Assembly: GCF_001553625.1 (NCBI RefSeq)
Contig: NZ_CP014230.1
Span: 558,001 to 622,000, forward strand
Length of the DNA: 64,000 nt
Direction: 5' to 3'
DNA from: Desulfomicrobium orale DSM 12838
GTDB lineage: Bacteria; Desulfobacterota; Desulfovibrionia; Desulfovibrionales; Desulfomicrobiaceae
Shown: positions 1 to 9,020 of the stretch, piece by piece
Layout of the letters: every line of letters begins with the position of its first letter
Position numbering within the stretch: position 1 is the stretch's first letter
The notes under the pieces: model-generated
Seen by the model: the letters and a program-made list of their open reading frames with translations, nothing else
What the model was told of the DNA's origin: nothing
The model's database searches: none
Made by a program: the position numbers and the translations under genes

Positions 1-78
1 GCCTCGGACGTTTTCTCCGCCGGACGGCCTGCACCGGGCAGTCCGCCCATGCCGGGAAACGCACGGAACCAGCCATGA
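1..78 (+). CDS. C-terminal end of an unidentified upstream gene (partial)
   Basis: Reading frame 1 is open from the window edge for 25 codons and stops with TGA at 76-78, overlapping the ATG of the next gene in an ATGA arrangement. That overlap is the same as between the following transporter genes, so this may be the tail of the first gene of the operon. The visible residues are rich in Pro, Gly and Ala and carry no recognisable motif. It could equally be non-coding. Confidence 0.3.
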   Translation, partial: ASDVFSAGRPAPGSPPMPGNARNQP

Positions 79-749
79 CCACAACTGCCCCCAGTTCCCT
101 GCGACCTCCGCATCTGGAGGTCCACGCCCTGACCTGCCGTTTCGGCCGTGAACCGGCCGTACAGAACGTGCATCTGGATGTGGCTTCCGGCGAGCATGTC
201 GCCATTGTCGGCGGCAACGGATCGGGCAAGACCACACTGCTTCGGGCCATCATGGGACTACATCGGGGCTGGACCGGCTCCATCCGCCTGAACGGGACGG
301 AACTGCCCGCCAGTCCGGAAAAAGCCCATCCCGGCATGGCCTGGATGCCCCAGCATCTGCCCAAGGGGCAGTTTCCCTTTACCGTGGAAGAACTGCTCCG
401 GGCCGGGACCGAAGAAACGGCGGTTCTGGACGCGGCCGGAGAACTGGGCATCGGCGGCCTCCTGCAGCGGCCGCTGTCAGCTCTGTCCGGCGGACAACGG
501 CAACGGGCCTACCTGGCCAGAGCCCTCGGCATGCTGCATGAGGGCGCGAGCCTGTTGCTGGCCGACGAACCCACGGCCGCTCTGGACTTTGGGGGTCAGG
601 AACAGGTGGCGGAGATACTCGCCGTCCTGCCCGCGACCATGATCGTAGTCACCCACGATCCGAACATGGCCTGCAAATGCCACCGTGTCCTGCACATGGC
701 CCAGGGCCGCGTCCGGGAAGCGACGGACGAATGGATACCGGCATCCTGA
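75..749 (+). CDS. Metal ABC transporter ATP-binding protein (ZnuC/MntB type)
   Basis: This 224-residue cytoplasmic ATPase would power uptake of a divalent metal, most likely zinc or manganese. Walker A (GGNGSGKT) lies near residues 46-53, the signature LSGGQRQR near 138-145, and Walker B ends in LLLADEP. The length is normal for the family. The gene overlaps the permease gene downstream by 19 bases and is followed by a periplasmic binding protein gene, the standard three-gene order. The family assignment comes from this context and from the cluster A-I type binding protein. The metal cannot be read from the sequence. Confidence 0.88.
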   Translation: MTTTAPSSLRPPHLEVHALTCRFGREPAVQNVHLDVASGEHVAIVGGNGSGKTTLLRAIMGLHRGWTGSIRLNGTELPASPEKAHPGMAWMPQHLPKGQFPFTVEELLRAGTEETAVLDAAGELGIGGLLQRPLSALSGGQRQRAYLARALGMLHEGASLLLADEPTAALDFGGQEQVAEILAVLPATMIVVTHDPNMACKCHRVLHMAQGRVREATDEWIPAS

Positions 750-1543
750 GCGTGCTGACTCTGCCGCCGGTGCAGCATGGCTTCGCCGCCCTGATCCTCT
801 CGGGGCTGGGGTTGCCGCTGGTGGGCGTGTTCATCGTGGGGCTGAACATTTACCCTATCCGCTTCACGGTCATGCACGTGGCCCTGCTGGGAGCGGCTCT
901 GGGACTGGTCTTTTCCCTGGAACCGCTCATTCCGGCCCTCATCCTGTGCGCTCTGGCCGGACGCCTGCTGGCCCTTTTCTCCGAACGCCCGGCCGGAGCC
1001 CCCGGAGCCATGGGCTTTCTCATGGTTCTGGCCATCGCTCTGGCGTTTCTGGTGCTTTCCATAAGCGGCGTCCACGCCAACGCCGCCTTCGAACTGCTCT
1101 GGGGCTCCCTCCTGGCCGTGCGGCCCGTGGAGGTCCTCCTGCTGGGCCTGATCAGTCTGGGACTTGCGGCTCTCTTTGTCTGGAAGCGCCGCAGTCTGGC
1201 CCTGCTCCTCTACGACAGGGAACTGGCCTGGTGCTCCGGAGTGCCGGTCCGGAGTCTGACCGTAGCCCTCTATGTGGCCATCGCCGTGGCCATTGCCGCA
1301 TCCATCCGGCTGACCGGCGCGCTGCTGGTGGACGCGGTGACCATTCTCCCGGCCCTGGCCGCGCGCAATACCGGCTCCAGTCTGAACTCCATTGCTGCCT
1401 GGGCGGTTTTCTTCGGTCTGAGCGGCAACGTGGCCGGTTTTTTTCTGGCCGTCCTGCTGGATCAGCCGCTGGGTCCCATTCTGGTGCTCACGGCCGGAAC
1501 CATCACCTTGTGCTCCTATTTCTGGAAAGAAAGACAGACATGA
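731..1543 (+). CDS. Metal ABC transporter permease (ZnuB/MntC type)
   Basis: This is a hydrophobic integral membrane protein of 270 residues with about eight predicted membrane segments, the usual size for the ABC-3 permease family. The ATG at 731 was chosen because it gives the family's normal N-terminus, running directly into the first membrane segment, and translationally couples the gene to the ATPase it overlaps. The open frame extends upstream only as an overlap with the ATPase gene. The stop overlaps the binding-protein start (ATGA at 1540-1543). It forms the membrane channel of the importer. Confidence 0.88.
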   Translation: MDTGILSVLTLPPVQHGFAALILSGLGLPLVGVFIVGLNIYPIRFTVMHVALLGAALGLVFSLEPLIPALILCALAGRLLALFSERPAGAPGAMGFLMVLAIALAFLVLSISGVHANAAFELLWGSLLAVRPVEVLLLGLISLGLAALFVWKRRSLALLLYDRELAWCSGVPVRSLTVALYVAIAVAIAASIRLTGALLVDAVTILPALAARNTGSSLNSIAAWAVFFGLSGNVAGFFLAVLLDQPLGPILVLTAGTITLCSYFWKERQT

Positions 1544-2274
1544 AACGCATGCTCTTTTTTCTGCTTTTTCTCGCCCTTCCCGCCACCCTTCAGGCCGAAG
1601 CGCGTGTTGTGGCCTCCACCGGATGGGCCGCCGCCCTGGCCCGCGCGGCCGGAGCGGAACAGGTGCCGGTCATCGCCCCGGAAAATCTGCAGCATCCGCC
1701 GGATTACGATCCCAAGCCGTCGGATCTGCTCAAGGTGCGCGGCGCGGATTTCGTTCTGCTTGGAGGCTTCGAAGGCTTTGCCCAGCGTCTGCGGGACGCC
1801 GCCGGCGGTACCGCCCGGATAGTGAAGGTGCGCCTGAACAACAGCCCCCAGACTGTCCGCGAGGAAGTGCTGCGCTTGGGTGAGCTTTTCGGAACCCAGG
1901 ACAGGGCCGCCGCTTTCGTCCGGGAATTCGACCGGGAATACGCCCGCCTCGCAGGAGAGTTGCGGCAACATTTCGCGGCCAGAGGCAAGCGGGCCGTGGC
2001 GCATAAATTCATGACCGTCTGGGCGGACTTCGCCGGGCTCGAACCGGCCGGAGTCTTCGGTCCCGGCCCCCTGCAACCCGGCGAGCTGCTGCGGCTGGCC
2101 GGACAGAAACCCGATCTGGTGCTGGACAACGCGCACATGCCCACGGGCGGCCCCATTGCCGAATCAGCCGGGTGCGGCCGGGCCGTCATGATCAATTTTC
2201 CAGGACCGGGCATGGATCTGCTGGACGTATTCCGGGCCAATGCACGGGCTCTTATGGACGCAACAAGCGAATAA
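1540..2274 (+). CDS. Periplasmic metal-binding protein of the ABC importer (ZnuA-like)
   Basis: This is a 244-residue protein with a cleavable signal peptide (residues 1 to about 19, ending LQA). It belongs to the cluster A-I (ZnuA/TroA) solute-binding class by context and by scattered conserved histidines: His in LQHPPDYDPKPSD, in VAHKFM and in NAHMPTGG, which could form the metal site. It lacks the long His/Asp-rich loop seen in many ZnuA proteins and is shorter than typical members (about 280-320). This suggests a minimal or MntA-like version. It is translationally coupled to the permease by ATGA. Confidence 0.78.
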   Translation: MKRMLFFLLFLALPATLQAEARVVASTGWAAALARAAGAEQVPVIAPENLQHPPDYDPKPSDLLKVRGADFVLLGGFEGFAQRLRDAAGGTARIVKVRLNNSPQTVREEVLRLGELFGTQDRAAAFVREFDREYARLAGELRQHFAARGKRAVAHKFMTVWADFAGLEPAGVFGPGPLQPGELLRLAGQKPDLVLDNAHMPTGGPIAESAGCGRAVMINFPGPGMDLLDVFRANARALMDATSE

Positions 2275-2568
2275 AACCGCTCGTCAGGCGCAGTCTCCCG
2301 GCCCCGGCGGAAATCCCGTTCCTTCCGGAACCGCACCTCACACAACAGGCATCCACGCCGTCACGCCTGTCCGGGCTCCGGCTGCGCAGCCATGTCCGCG
2401 AAGACGGCGCGGCGTCTCCATGAATTAAAAGAGGGCCCAAGCGTCCCACAGGGGCCAGCCTTCTTCCGCCTCTTTGCGTCCGCAGCGAAGTGTGCTACCG
2501 GGTTCCACCATTCCGGGAAAAGGCCCCGGCCGTCCTTCCCGGAGCGGCAGCATCACGGCGGAGACACT
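2275..2568 (+). other. Intergenic leader of the methionine transporter operon
   Basis: This 294-base GC-rich stretch separates the metal transporter from metN. It holds several short inverted repeats (GTTCC/GGAAC near 2325, GGCCC/GGGCC near 2433-2457). I looked for a SAM-I or SAM-II riboswitch or a T-box, which would suit a methionine operon, and did not find the conserved cores. A promoter for metN is expected here but no clear -35/-10 pair stands out. Confidence 0.4.
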
Positions 2569-3573
2569 ATGACGGACAACCCCATCATCATTCTTCAAGG
2601 GCTGGAAAAGCGCTTTTCCGGTAAAAACGCCGATGTGTTCGCCCTGCGGGGCATCGACCTCGCCATGGGCCAGGGAGACATTTTCGGCATCATCGGCAAA
2701 AGCGGCGCGGGCAAATCCACGCTGGTGCGCTGCATCAACATGCTGGAGCGCCCCACAGGCGGCAGCGTCCTCTTTGAAGGCCGGGATCTCTGCCGTCTGC
2801 CCGAGTCCGCCCTGCGCGAGGCCCGGCGCTCCATGGGCATGATCTTTCAGCAGTTCAACCTGCTCATGCAGCGCACGGCCCTGCAGAATGTCTGCTTCCC
2901 GCTGGAACTGACGGGCATGCGCCCGGCCGAAGCCCGCAAACGGGCCTCGGAGCTGCTGACTCTGGTGGGCCTGGCCAAGCGCATGGATTCCTACCCCTCG
3001 AAGCTTTCCGGGGGCCAGAAGCAGCGTGTGGCCATCGCCCGCGCCCTGGCCACCAATCCGCGCGTGCTGCTCAGCGACGAGGCCACCTCCGCCCTGGATC
3101 CGGCCACCACAGACTCCATTCTCGCGCTCATCAAGGACATCAATGCCCAGCTCGGCATCACGGCTGTGGTCATCACCCACGAAATGAGCGTCATCGAAAA
3201 GATTTGCAGCCACGTGGCTATCATCAGCAAGGGAAAAATCGTGGAGCACGGACCGGTGGAAGACGTTTTCTTCCATCCGCAGACCGAAGCCGCCCGCCGT
3301 CTGGTCCTGCCCGAAGCCCTGCAGAACCTGCCGCAGACCAATCTGTACCGCCTCATCTTCAACGGGCGGTCATCCTTCGAGCCAATCATCGCCAACATGG
3401 TGCTGGAATGCGGCTGCCCCGTGAACATCATGTACGCCGACACCCGCGACATCAACGGCGTGGCCTTCGGCCAGATGCTGCTGCAGCTGCCCGAACAGGA
3501 GAAACCCCGCGCGCAGATCCTGGCCTATGCCAAAGCCCGCGGCATCATGCTGGAGGAAATGAAACATGTTTGA
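2569..3573 (+). CDS. metN: Methionine ABC transporter ATP-binding protein MetN
   Basis: This 334-residue ATPase energises uptake of D/L-methionine. It has Walker A (GKSGAGKST), the Q-loop IFQQFNLL, signature LSGGQKQRVAIARAL, Walker B LLSDEATSALD and the switch His in VITHEMSV. The last 70 residues form the NIL domain, the methionine-sensing regulatory domain that allows transinhibition in MetN. The ATG at 2569 gives the usual start; the frame stays open upstream with no family-like sequence. The 3' end overlaps metI by 8 bases, and metQ follows. Confidence 0.95.
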   Translation: MTDNPIIILQGLEKRFSGKNADVFALRGIDLAMGQGDIFGIIGKSGAGKSTLVRCINMLERPTGGSVLFEGRDLCRLPESALREARRSMGMIFQQFNLLMQRTALQNVCFPLELTGMRPAEARKRASELLTLVGLAKRMDSYPSKLSGGQKQRVAIARALATNPRVLLSDEATSALDPATTDSILALIKDINAQLGITAVVITHEMSVIEKICSHVAIISKGKIVEHGPVEDVFFHPQTEAARRLVLPEALQNLPQTNLYRLIFNGRSSFEPIIANMVLECGCPVNIMYADTRDINGVAFGQMLLQLPEQEKPRAQILAYAKARGIMLEEMKHV

Positions 3574-4225
3574 CCGGCAGACCGTGGAGATGCTGCTCAC
3601 GGGCGTGTGGGACACGCTCTACATGACCGTGGCGGCGACGCTTTTTTCCTATGTGTTCGGCATGGTCATGGGAGTGGTGCTGGTCATCTGCCGCAAGGAC
3701 GGCATCCGGCCCCACGCGCTGGTCTACAATGTGCTGGACGTGGTGGTGAACCTCACGCGCTCCTTTCCCTTCCTGATCCTGATGATCGCGGTCATTCCCT
3801 TCACCCGTTTTCTGGTGGGCACCACCATCGGCAACAACGCCACCGTGGTGCCGCTGGTGCTGGCCGCCGCGCCCTTTGTGGCCCGGCTGGTGGAAGCCTC
3901 CCTGCTGGAGGTGGACAACGGCGTGGTGGAAGCGGCCCAGAGCATGGGAGCCAGCACCTGGCAGATCGTCACCAAGGTGCTGCTGCCCGAAGCGCGGCCC
4001 TCGCTGATCAACGGCAGCGCCGTGTCGGCCATCACCATCCTCGGCTATTCGGCCATGTCCGGGGCCGTGGGCGGCGGCGGGCTGGGCAAGCTGGCCATCA
4101 TGTACGGATACAACCGCTACCAGACCGATATCATGATCATTACGGTGATCCTGCTGATCGTCATCGTGCAGGTCTTCCAGAGCTTCGGCAGCTGGGCCAC
4201 GCGCCGCAGCGACAAACGTTTGTAG
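3566..4225 (+). CDS. metI: Methionine ABC transporter permease MetI
   Basis: This 219-residue inner-membrane permease has about five membrane segments. The EAA loop that docks on MetN is visible as VVEAAQSMGASTWQIVTKVL (around residues 125-145). Length and order match the standard MetNIQ system. The start overlaps the end of metN, indicating translational coupling, and metQ begins 48 bases after its stop. Confidence 0.95.
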   Translation: MFDRQTVEMLLTGVWDTLYMTVAATLFSYVFGMVMGVVLVICRKDGIRPHALVYNVLDVVVNLTRSFPFLILMIAVIPFTRFLVGTTIGNNATVVPLVLAAAPFVARLVEASLLEVDNGVVEAAQSMGASTWQIVTKVLLPEARPSLINGSAVSAITILGYSAMSGAVGGGGLGKLAIMYGYNRYQTDIMIITVILLIVIVQVFQSFGSWATRRSDKRL

Positions 4226-4273
4226 GCCGGCTTCGCAGCCTTACATCAACCTCGTTACCCAAGGACAAGACCC

Positions 4274-5071
4274 ATGAAGAAACTCTTTCCGGCTTTTGCC
4301 ATCCTGCTGGCCACGGCTTTTCTGTACTGTAACGCCCACGCTGCGGGCACCATCACCGTGGGGGCCTCCCCCACGCCCCATGCGGAAATCCTCGCCGAGG
4401 CCGCCAAGCTGTTGCAGCCGCAGGGCTATACCGTGAAGATCGTGGAATATTCCGACTACGTGCAGCCCAACATGGCGCTGGACAGCAAGGAGCTGGACGC
4501 CAACTACTTCCAGCACAAACCCTACCTGGATGATTTCAACGCCCAGAAAGGCACCAGACTCGGTTCCATGGGCCCGGTGCATTACGAGCCCTTCGGCATC
4601 TACGCGGGCAAGAGCAAGAGTCTAAAGGATCTGAAAGAAGGCGCGCTGGTGGCCGTGCCCAATGACGCCACCAACGAGGGCCGCGCACTGCTGCTTCTGG
4701 AGGCCGAGGGCTTCATCAAGCTGAAGCAGGGCTCCGGGCTGACCGCCACCATCCGCGATGTCGAGGAGAATCCCAGGAAGCTCAAAATTCAGGAAATCGA
4801 GGCCGCCCAGCTGGTGCGCTCCCTGCCCGATGTGGACATCGCCATCATCAACGGCAACTACGCCATCCTCGGCGGCCTGAACGTCGCCGACGCTCTGGCG
4901 GTGGAAGCCGCCGACTCCGTGGCCGCGTCCACCTACGCCAATATCCTGGCCGTGCGCGAAGGAGATGAAAAGCGCCCCGAACTCCAGGCCCTGTACAAGG
5001 CCCTTGTCAGCCCCGAGCTGGCCAAGTTCATGGAAAAGTACAAGGGCGCGGTTTTGCCTTCCGTGAAATAG
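4274..5071 (+). CDS. metQ: Methionine-binding protein MetQ (NlpA family)
   Basis: This 265-residue protein captures methionine outside the inner membrane for MetNI. An N-terminal signal segment (residues 1-23) is followed by the family's opening ITVGASPTPHAEIL, and conserved sequence such as the DSKELDANYFQHKPYLD region matches NlpA/MetQ. Many MetQ proteins are lipoproteins. Here a Cys sits at about residue 19 in FLYC, but the lipobox is poor and a signal peptidase I cut after AHA looks as likely. It is the last gene of the operon, followed by a strong terminator. Confidence 0.94.
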   Translation: MKKLFPAFAILLATAFLYCNAHAAGTITVGASPTPHAEILAEAAKLLQPQGYTVKIVEYSDYVQPNMALDSKELDANYFQHKPYLDDFNAQKGTRLGSMGPVHYEPFGIYAGKSKSLKDLKEGALVAVPNDATNEGRALLLLEAEGFIKLKQGSGLTATIRDVEENPRKLKIQEIEAAQLVRSLPDVDIAIINGNYAILGGLNVADALAVEAADSVAASTYANILAVREGDEKRPELQALYKALVSPELAKFMEKYKGAVLPSVK

Positions 5072-5099
5072 CTTTTCCTGTCCGTCTCACCGAATCCTG

Positions 5100-5132
5100 C
5101 GGCCCGGGCCTGTTTGGCCGGGCCGTTTTTAT
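5100..5132 (+). terminator. Rho-independent terminator of metNIQ
   Basis: An 8-bp GC stem, CGGCCCGG (5100-5107) with CCGGGCCG (5118-5125), is followed by TTTTTATT. It lies 28 bases after the metQ stop. Confidence 0.9.
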
Positions 5133-5232
5133 TGCGATTTCTCCGGAGCGGGAGACAAGATAAACGGCTTCGGACGGAAATTCGCCCAGTATTTCCGCGG
5201 ATCAGGAAGGCGGCCAAATGCCTGGAGCAGAC

Positions 5233-5261
5233 AAAAAAAAAGCCCCGCAAAACGCGGGGCT
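5233..5261 (-). terminator. Rho-independent terminator of the minus-strand aminotransferase gene
   Basis: On the minus strand an 8-bp stem, AGCCCCGC/GCGGGGCT (5241-5248 and 5254-5261), is followed by a run of eight or nine T (5233-5241). It lies about 105 bases beyond the stop of the aminotransferase gene. Confidence 0.85.
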
Positions 5262-5367
5262 TCCGGCATATACCAAGCCGCTGTCTCTCAGATCATGAGA
5301 AAATTGTGAACACGCCGCCCGGACCGTATTGACATCGGGTCCGCAGTCGAAGCGGCCATAGCGCCCT

Positions 5368-6561
5368 TCATGCGGAGGCGGCGGCAAAAGCCCGGGCAAA
5401 GCCCTGAGCCGCTCCCCGGATGACGGCTTCGTCCACACAGAACGCCAGCCGAAAATAGCCGGGATAGCCGAAGCCCGATCCGGGCACGGCTAGAATCCGC
5501 TCCTCCATCAGCAGTCTGACGAAAGCCGTATCATCGTTGCCGCGAGGAATGCGGGGAAAAAAGTAGAACGCCCCCTGAGGCAGAGAAAAGGAAAATCCGG
5601 CCGCCTCAAGCACCTCGGCCATGGCTTTTCTCCGGGCGGCGTAAACGGATACGTCCACCCCATGTCCCAACGCTTCGGCCAGAAGCCGCTGCCCTACGGC
5701 CGGAGCGTTGACAAAGCCGAGAATACGGTTGGCCAGCACCAGCCCTTCCATCAGCCGCGCGGCCTCGGGCATGGCCGGGTTCACGGCCACATAGCCCACG
5801 CGCTCTCCGGCCAGAGCCAGATTCTTGGAAAAGGAGCTGACCACCACGCTGTGCTCATAAAGGGGAAAAATCCCCGGCACCTCGGCCTGATCGTAGGCCA
5901 GAAAGCGGTAGGGCTCGTCCGAAACCAGAAGAATGGGCCGGCCGAACCGGCTCGAAGCCCGGCGCAGCACATCCGCCAAAGCCGCCAGCTCCTGCCGGGA
6001 GTACACGCGCCCCGTGGGATTGTTGGGCGAATTGATCAGCACGCAGCGGGTATGTTCGGTGATGCTCTCAGCCAAAGCACCCAGATCGAGCTCGAAGGTC
6101 AGCGGCCTGGCGGGCACGGAGCGAAGTGTGCCACCGTGGTTTTCAACGTAGAACCCGTACTCCACAAAATACGGCGCGGGACAGAGCACCTCGGCGCCCG
6201 GTTCGAGCACGGCCCGGAAAAGGGCGTTGATGCCGCCCGCCGCGCCGCAGGTCATGATCACGTTGGCGGCGGACACGGCCGCGCCCTGCTCCGCACTGAC
6301 GGTTCTGGCCAGTTGTTCCCGCACCTGCGGGTAGCCCGCGTTGGGCATGTAGCCGAAAGCGAACGGCTTTTCCGCCTCGTCGGCCAGTTTCCGCAGACCG
6401 GCAGCCACGGCGGCGGGCGGAGCCAGATCGGGATTGCCCAGGCTGAAATCATACACATTGTCCGCGCCGTACTGTTTTTTCAGTTCGATACCGGCCTCGA
6501 ACATGCGCCGGATCCACGACGCTCTGGACAGATAATCTTCAATGCGGGAGCTCAGAATCAT
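5368..6561 (-). CDS. Pyridoxal-phosphate-dependent class I/II aminotransferase
   Basis: This 397-residue cytosolic fold-type I aminotransferase probably moves an amino group between an amino acid and a 2-oxo acid. Family marks include the N-terminal FSLGNPDLAPP, the central NSPNNPTGRVY, the pyridine-ring Asp in VSDEPYRFL, and the Schiff-base Lys in SSFSKNLALAGERVGY. The ATG at 6561 was chosen over one 24 bases upstream because GGAG sits 5-8 bases before it. It is a single gene with its own terminator. Substrate is not determinable; it groups with broad aspartate/alanine-type enzymes. Confidence 0.88.
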   Translation of the reverse strand: MILSSRIEDYLSRASWIRRMFEAGIELKKQYGADNVYDFSLGNPDLAPPAAVAAGLRKLADEAEKPFAFGYMPNAGYPQVREQLARTVSAEQGAAVSAANVIMTCGAAGGINALFRAVLEPGAEVLCPAPYFVEYGFYVENHGGTLRSVPARPLTFELDLGALAESITEHTRCVLINSPNNPTGRVYSRQELAALADVLRRASSRFGRPILLVSDEPYRFLAYDQAEVPGIFPLYEHSVVVSSFSKNLALAGERVGYVAVNPAMPEAARLMEGLVLANRILGFVNAPAVGQRLLAEALGHGVDVSVYAARRKAMAEVLEAAGFSFSLPQGAFYFFPRIPRGNDDTAFVRLLMEERILAVPGSGFGYPGYFRLAFCVDEAVIRGAAQGFARAFAAASA

Positions 6562-6626
6562 GTTTTCTCCATCAAGATAGTACAAAATATGGCAGCTATC
6601 TCGGATGCTACTGAAATAGAACCAAT

Positions 6627-7595
6627 TTACTCTGTTTTATTATCCCCATTTAACTGTCGCACTACTCGCATAGCATCTCCCTTTATCTCAACATATTTGA
6701 CAGTTTCTAAGAATGCAGAGAAGGATTCAAATCCATATTCTAAATACGACCACCTTGGTTTAATATATTTTTCCATTGCATTTATTTTTGCCCATCCTTG
6801 TTTGTTTTGAAATTTTGGCATTGCTTCATTAATTATCGCCCTCAGTTCAAGATAAGGAAATTTTCTGCAATACATACGAGTTGACTCATCATATCTGAAC
6901 TGCAATCCCCCTAACGCTTTTAATATTCCTGATAATTTTGCGTATCCATGGCTACGTGGATCAAAATCAGGCTGAGTCTGACTCAGATATATACCTATCT
7001 TTGATACAGAAGCCCATCCTGTATCTTCTTCTGCACTATCCTTTATTGCTTTATACAAAATATTCCTTAATTGTCCTTCAATTTTTTGTTGTTTTTTAAT
7101 AGAATTATCTTTTTGCTCACCATCTCCATTTGTATATATTTGCAAGCATGGCTCAGAACCAAAATTCTCAATATAAAAAAATCTATCACAAGATTGCCGA
7201 AATGCTTCCGGTGTTGTATTCTTTCCAAATCCATAAACAGTCAATCCACTAGCTCGAATTCGAGAAGCCAATGGAGTAAAATCACTATCACTCGATACCA
7301 AGCAAAATCCATCGAATGTGGAGCTATATAACAAATCCATGGCATCAATAATCAAGCCCATATCCGTCGCATCTCTACCTTTTGTATAAGCAAATTGCTG
7401 AACTGGAACGAGAGCATGCTTTAATAGTATATCTTTCCACCCCTTCAGGGTTGGACTGCTCCAATCACCATAAATTCGTTTGACACTGGCTATTCCGTAC
7501 TTGGCGATCTCTTCAAATAACTCTTGAGCCAATCCTGCCGAAGCGTTGTCGGCATCAATCAATACCGCGAGCTTCTTCTGCTCTTCACTGTTCAT
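6627..7595 (-). CDS. NYN-domain (LabA/DUF88) protein with C-terminal OST-HTH/LOTUS-like domains
   Basis: This is a 322-residue protein of about 38% GC, well below its neighbours. The N-terminal NYN domain (residues about 8-150) has the PIN-like acidic motifs LIDADNAS, DATDMGLIIDAMDLL and SSDSDFTPLA, expected to bind metal and act as a ribonuclease. Residues about 180-245 look like an OST-HTH (LOTUS) domain, a fold linked to RNA binding, and the last 70 residues may be a second, weaker copy. ATG 7595 is preceded by GAGGAG. Base composition suggests acquisition by transfer. Its RNA target is unknown. Confidence 0.8.
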   Translation of the reverse strand: MNSEEQKKLAVLIDADNASAGLAQELFEEIAKYGIASVKRIYGDWSSPTLKGWKDILLKHALVPVQQFAYTKGRDATDMGLIIDAMDLLYSSTFDGFCLVSSDSDFTPLASRIRASGLTVYGFGKNTTPEAFRQSCDRFFYIENFGSEPCLQIYTNGDGEQKDNSIKKQQKIEGQLRNILYKAIKDSAEEDTGWASVSKIGIYLSQTQPDFDPRSHGYAKLSGILKALGGLQFRYDESTRMYCRKFPYLELRAIINEAMPKFQNKQGWAKINAMEKYIKPRWSYLEYGFESFSAFLETVKYVEIKGDAMRVVRQLNGDNKTE

Positions 7596-7634
7596 GCCGC
7601 TCCTCACGATCTACAACTTCTGGATATGGCTGAA

Positions 7635-9020
7635 TCATCCCCGTGCGGCCTCGATATCCAGCCCGGCGTTTCTGTATTCGTTCAGCTTGTTGCGCAGGGT
7701 GCGCACGGAAATGCCCAGCAGCTCCGAGGCCCTGGTTCTGTTGCCCATGGTCGTGTCCAGGCTTTTCATGATCAGCTGCATTTCCATTTCCTGAATGGTC
7801 GGAATGCGGCCGCCGGCATCCGGCAGGACGGGGCGCTCCGCGGGCGGGGCTTCTTCATCGGCCGCAGGCGTCCATTCCTCTCCGTCCATGAGAAAATGCA
7901 CGGGACGGATGGCGCCGGAACCGGCCAGCAGCACGGCCCGCTCCATCAGGTTCTGCAACTCGCGGACATTGCCGGGCCAGGCATAGGACAGAAGCCAGTC
8001 CCGCGCTTCCTGTGAAAGAGTCATCTCGCCCAGGCCGTACTCGCGGGCGTAGCGGCGCATGAAGGTTTCGGCCAGCAGCAGCACGTCGTCGCCGCGCTGG
8101 GACAGGGCGGGCAAGCGCAAAGGGATGACATTCAGGCGGTAGAAAAGATCCTGACGGAAATGCCCCTCCTCCACATGCCGCTCCAGATTCCGGTTGGTGG
8201 TGGCCAGTACCCGCACATCCACCCGGACCGTTTCGCCGCCGCCCACGCGGTCAATCTCTCCTTCCTGCAGGGCGCGGAGCAGCTTGGCTTGCAAAGCCAG
8301 ATCCATCTCGGAAATTTCATCCAGAAGCAGAGTCCCGCCCGAGGCCAGCTCGAACTTGCCCAGCTTTCTCGCAATGGCGCCGGTAAACGCGCCCTTCTCA
8401 TGTCCGAACAACTCGCTCTCCAGCAGATGCTCGGGCAGGGCCGCGCAGTTCACGGCCACAAAAGGCCCGTTTTCCCGGCCGGAATGGGCATGGATGTAGC
8501 GGGCGAACATTTCCTTGCCTGTGCCCGACTCCCCGGAAATGAGCACCGTGGCTCTGGACGGAGCCACCTGCCTGGCCAGGGCCAGCACCCGGGCCACGGC
8601 CGGATGTTTGCCGATGATGGAAAAATCCTTGGGGGGCGGAGCCGAAGACGCGGACGGAGCGGGCCGGACGGGAACTTCGCGGGGGAGCATCGCCCTGATC
8701 TTCTCCCAGGTCAGGGGGGCCAGCCAGTAATCCTCCGCGCCAAGCTCCATGAACTGCCGCGCCTCCCCGGAACTGCCCTTTTCCGAGAAAACCACCACTG
8801 GCACATCGTATCCGGCGGCCACCTCCAGAAAATCCTGCGCCCGGTAGCCGGGCAGGGAAGGCAGGGTGAACACGAGATCCGGCTTTTTGGATTCCAGCAC
8901 CTTCAGGGCGGAAGGCTTGTCTTCCACCACTACGGCCTGGCAGTCATTGCGCTTCAGATCCGCATGAACGGGGGAAATGAATTCAGGGCGGGAAATGAAA
9001 AGGATACGTCTGGCCGTCAT
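7635..9020 (-). CDS. Sigma-54-dependent activator with a degenerate receiver domain
   Basis: This 461-residue NtrC-type regulator activates RNA polymerase-sigma-54. Residues 1-115 resemble a response-regulator receiver, but the phosphorylation site is lost: Leu53 (after Thr52) lies where Asp is expected, the N-terminal acidic pair is missing, and the usual Lys-Pro is Ala-Pro. The AAA+ domain has Walker A GESGTGKE, GAFTGA intact, and Walker B TLLLDEISEMD. The C-terminus is a Fis-type helix-turn-helix (NRTRASELLGISVRTLRNKL). ATG 9020 starts the receiver fold. It lies divergent from the polysaccharide cluster and may control it; that is inference. Confidence 0.88.
   Translation of the reverse strand: MTARRILFISRPEFISPVHADLKRNDCQAVVVEDKPSALKVLESKKPDLVFTLPSLPGYRAQDFLEVAAGYDVPVVVFSEKGSSGEARQFMELGAEDYWLAPLTWEKIRAMLPREVPVRPAPSASSAPPPKDFSIIGKHPAVARVLALARQVAPSRATVLISGESGTGKEMFARYIHAHSGRENGPFVAVNCAALPEHLLESELFGHEKGAFTGAIARKLGKFELASGGTLLLDEISEMDLALQAKLLRALQEGEIDRVGGGETVRVDVRVLATTNRNLERHVEEGHFRQDLFYRLNVIPLRLPALSQRGDDVLLLAETFMRRYAREYGLGEMTLSQEARDWLLSYAWPGNVRELQNLMERAVLLAGSGAIRPVHFLMDGEEWTPAADEEAPPAERPVLPDAGGRIPTIQEMEMQLIMKSLDTTMGNRTRASELLGISVRTLRNKLNEYRNAGLDIEAARG

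Noticed and set aside
2275-2568. Possible riboswitch or T-box before metN (GTGTGCTACCGGGTTCCACC region)
   Set aside because: The sequence lacks the TGGNACCGCG antiterminator core of a T-box and the conserved SAM-I and SAM-II cores; only generic GC hairpins are present.
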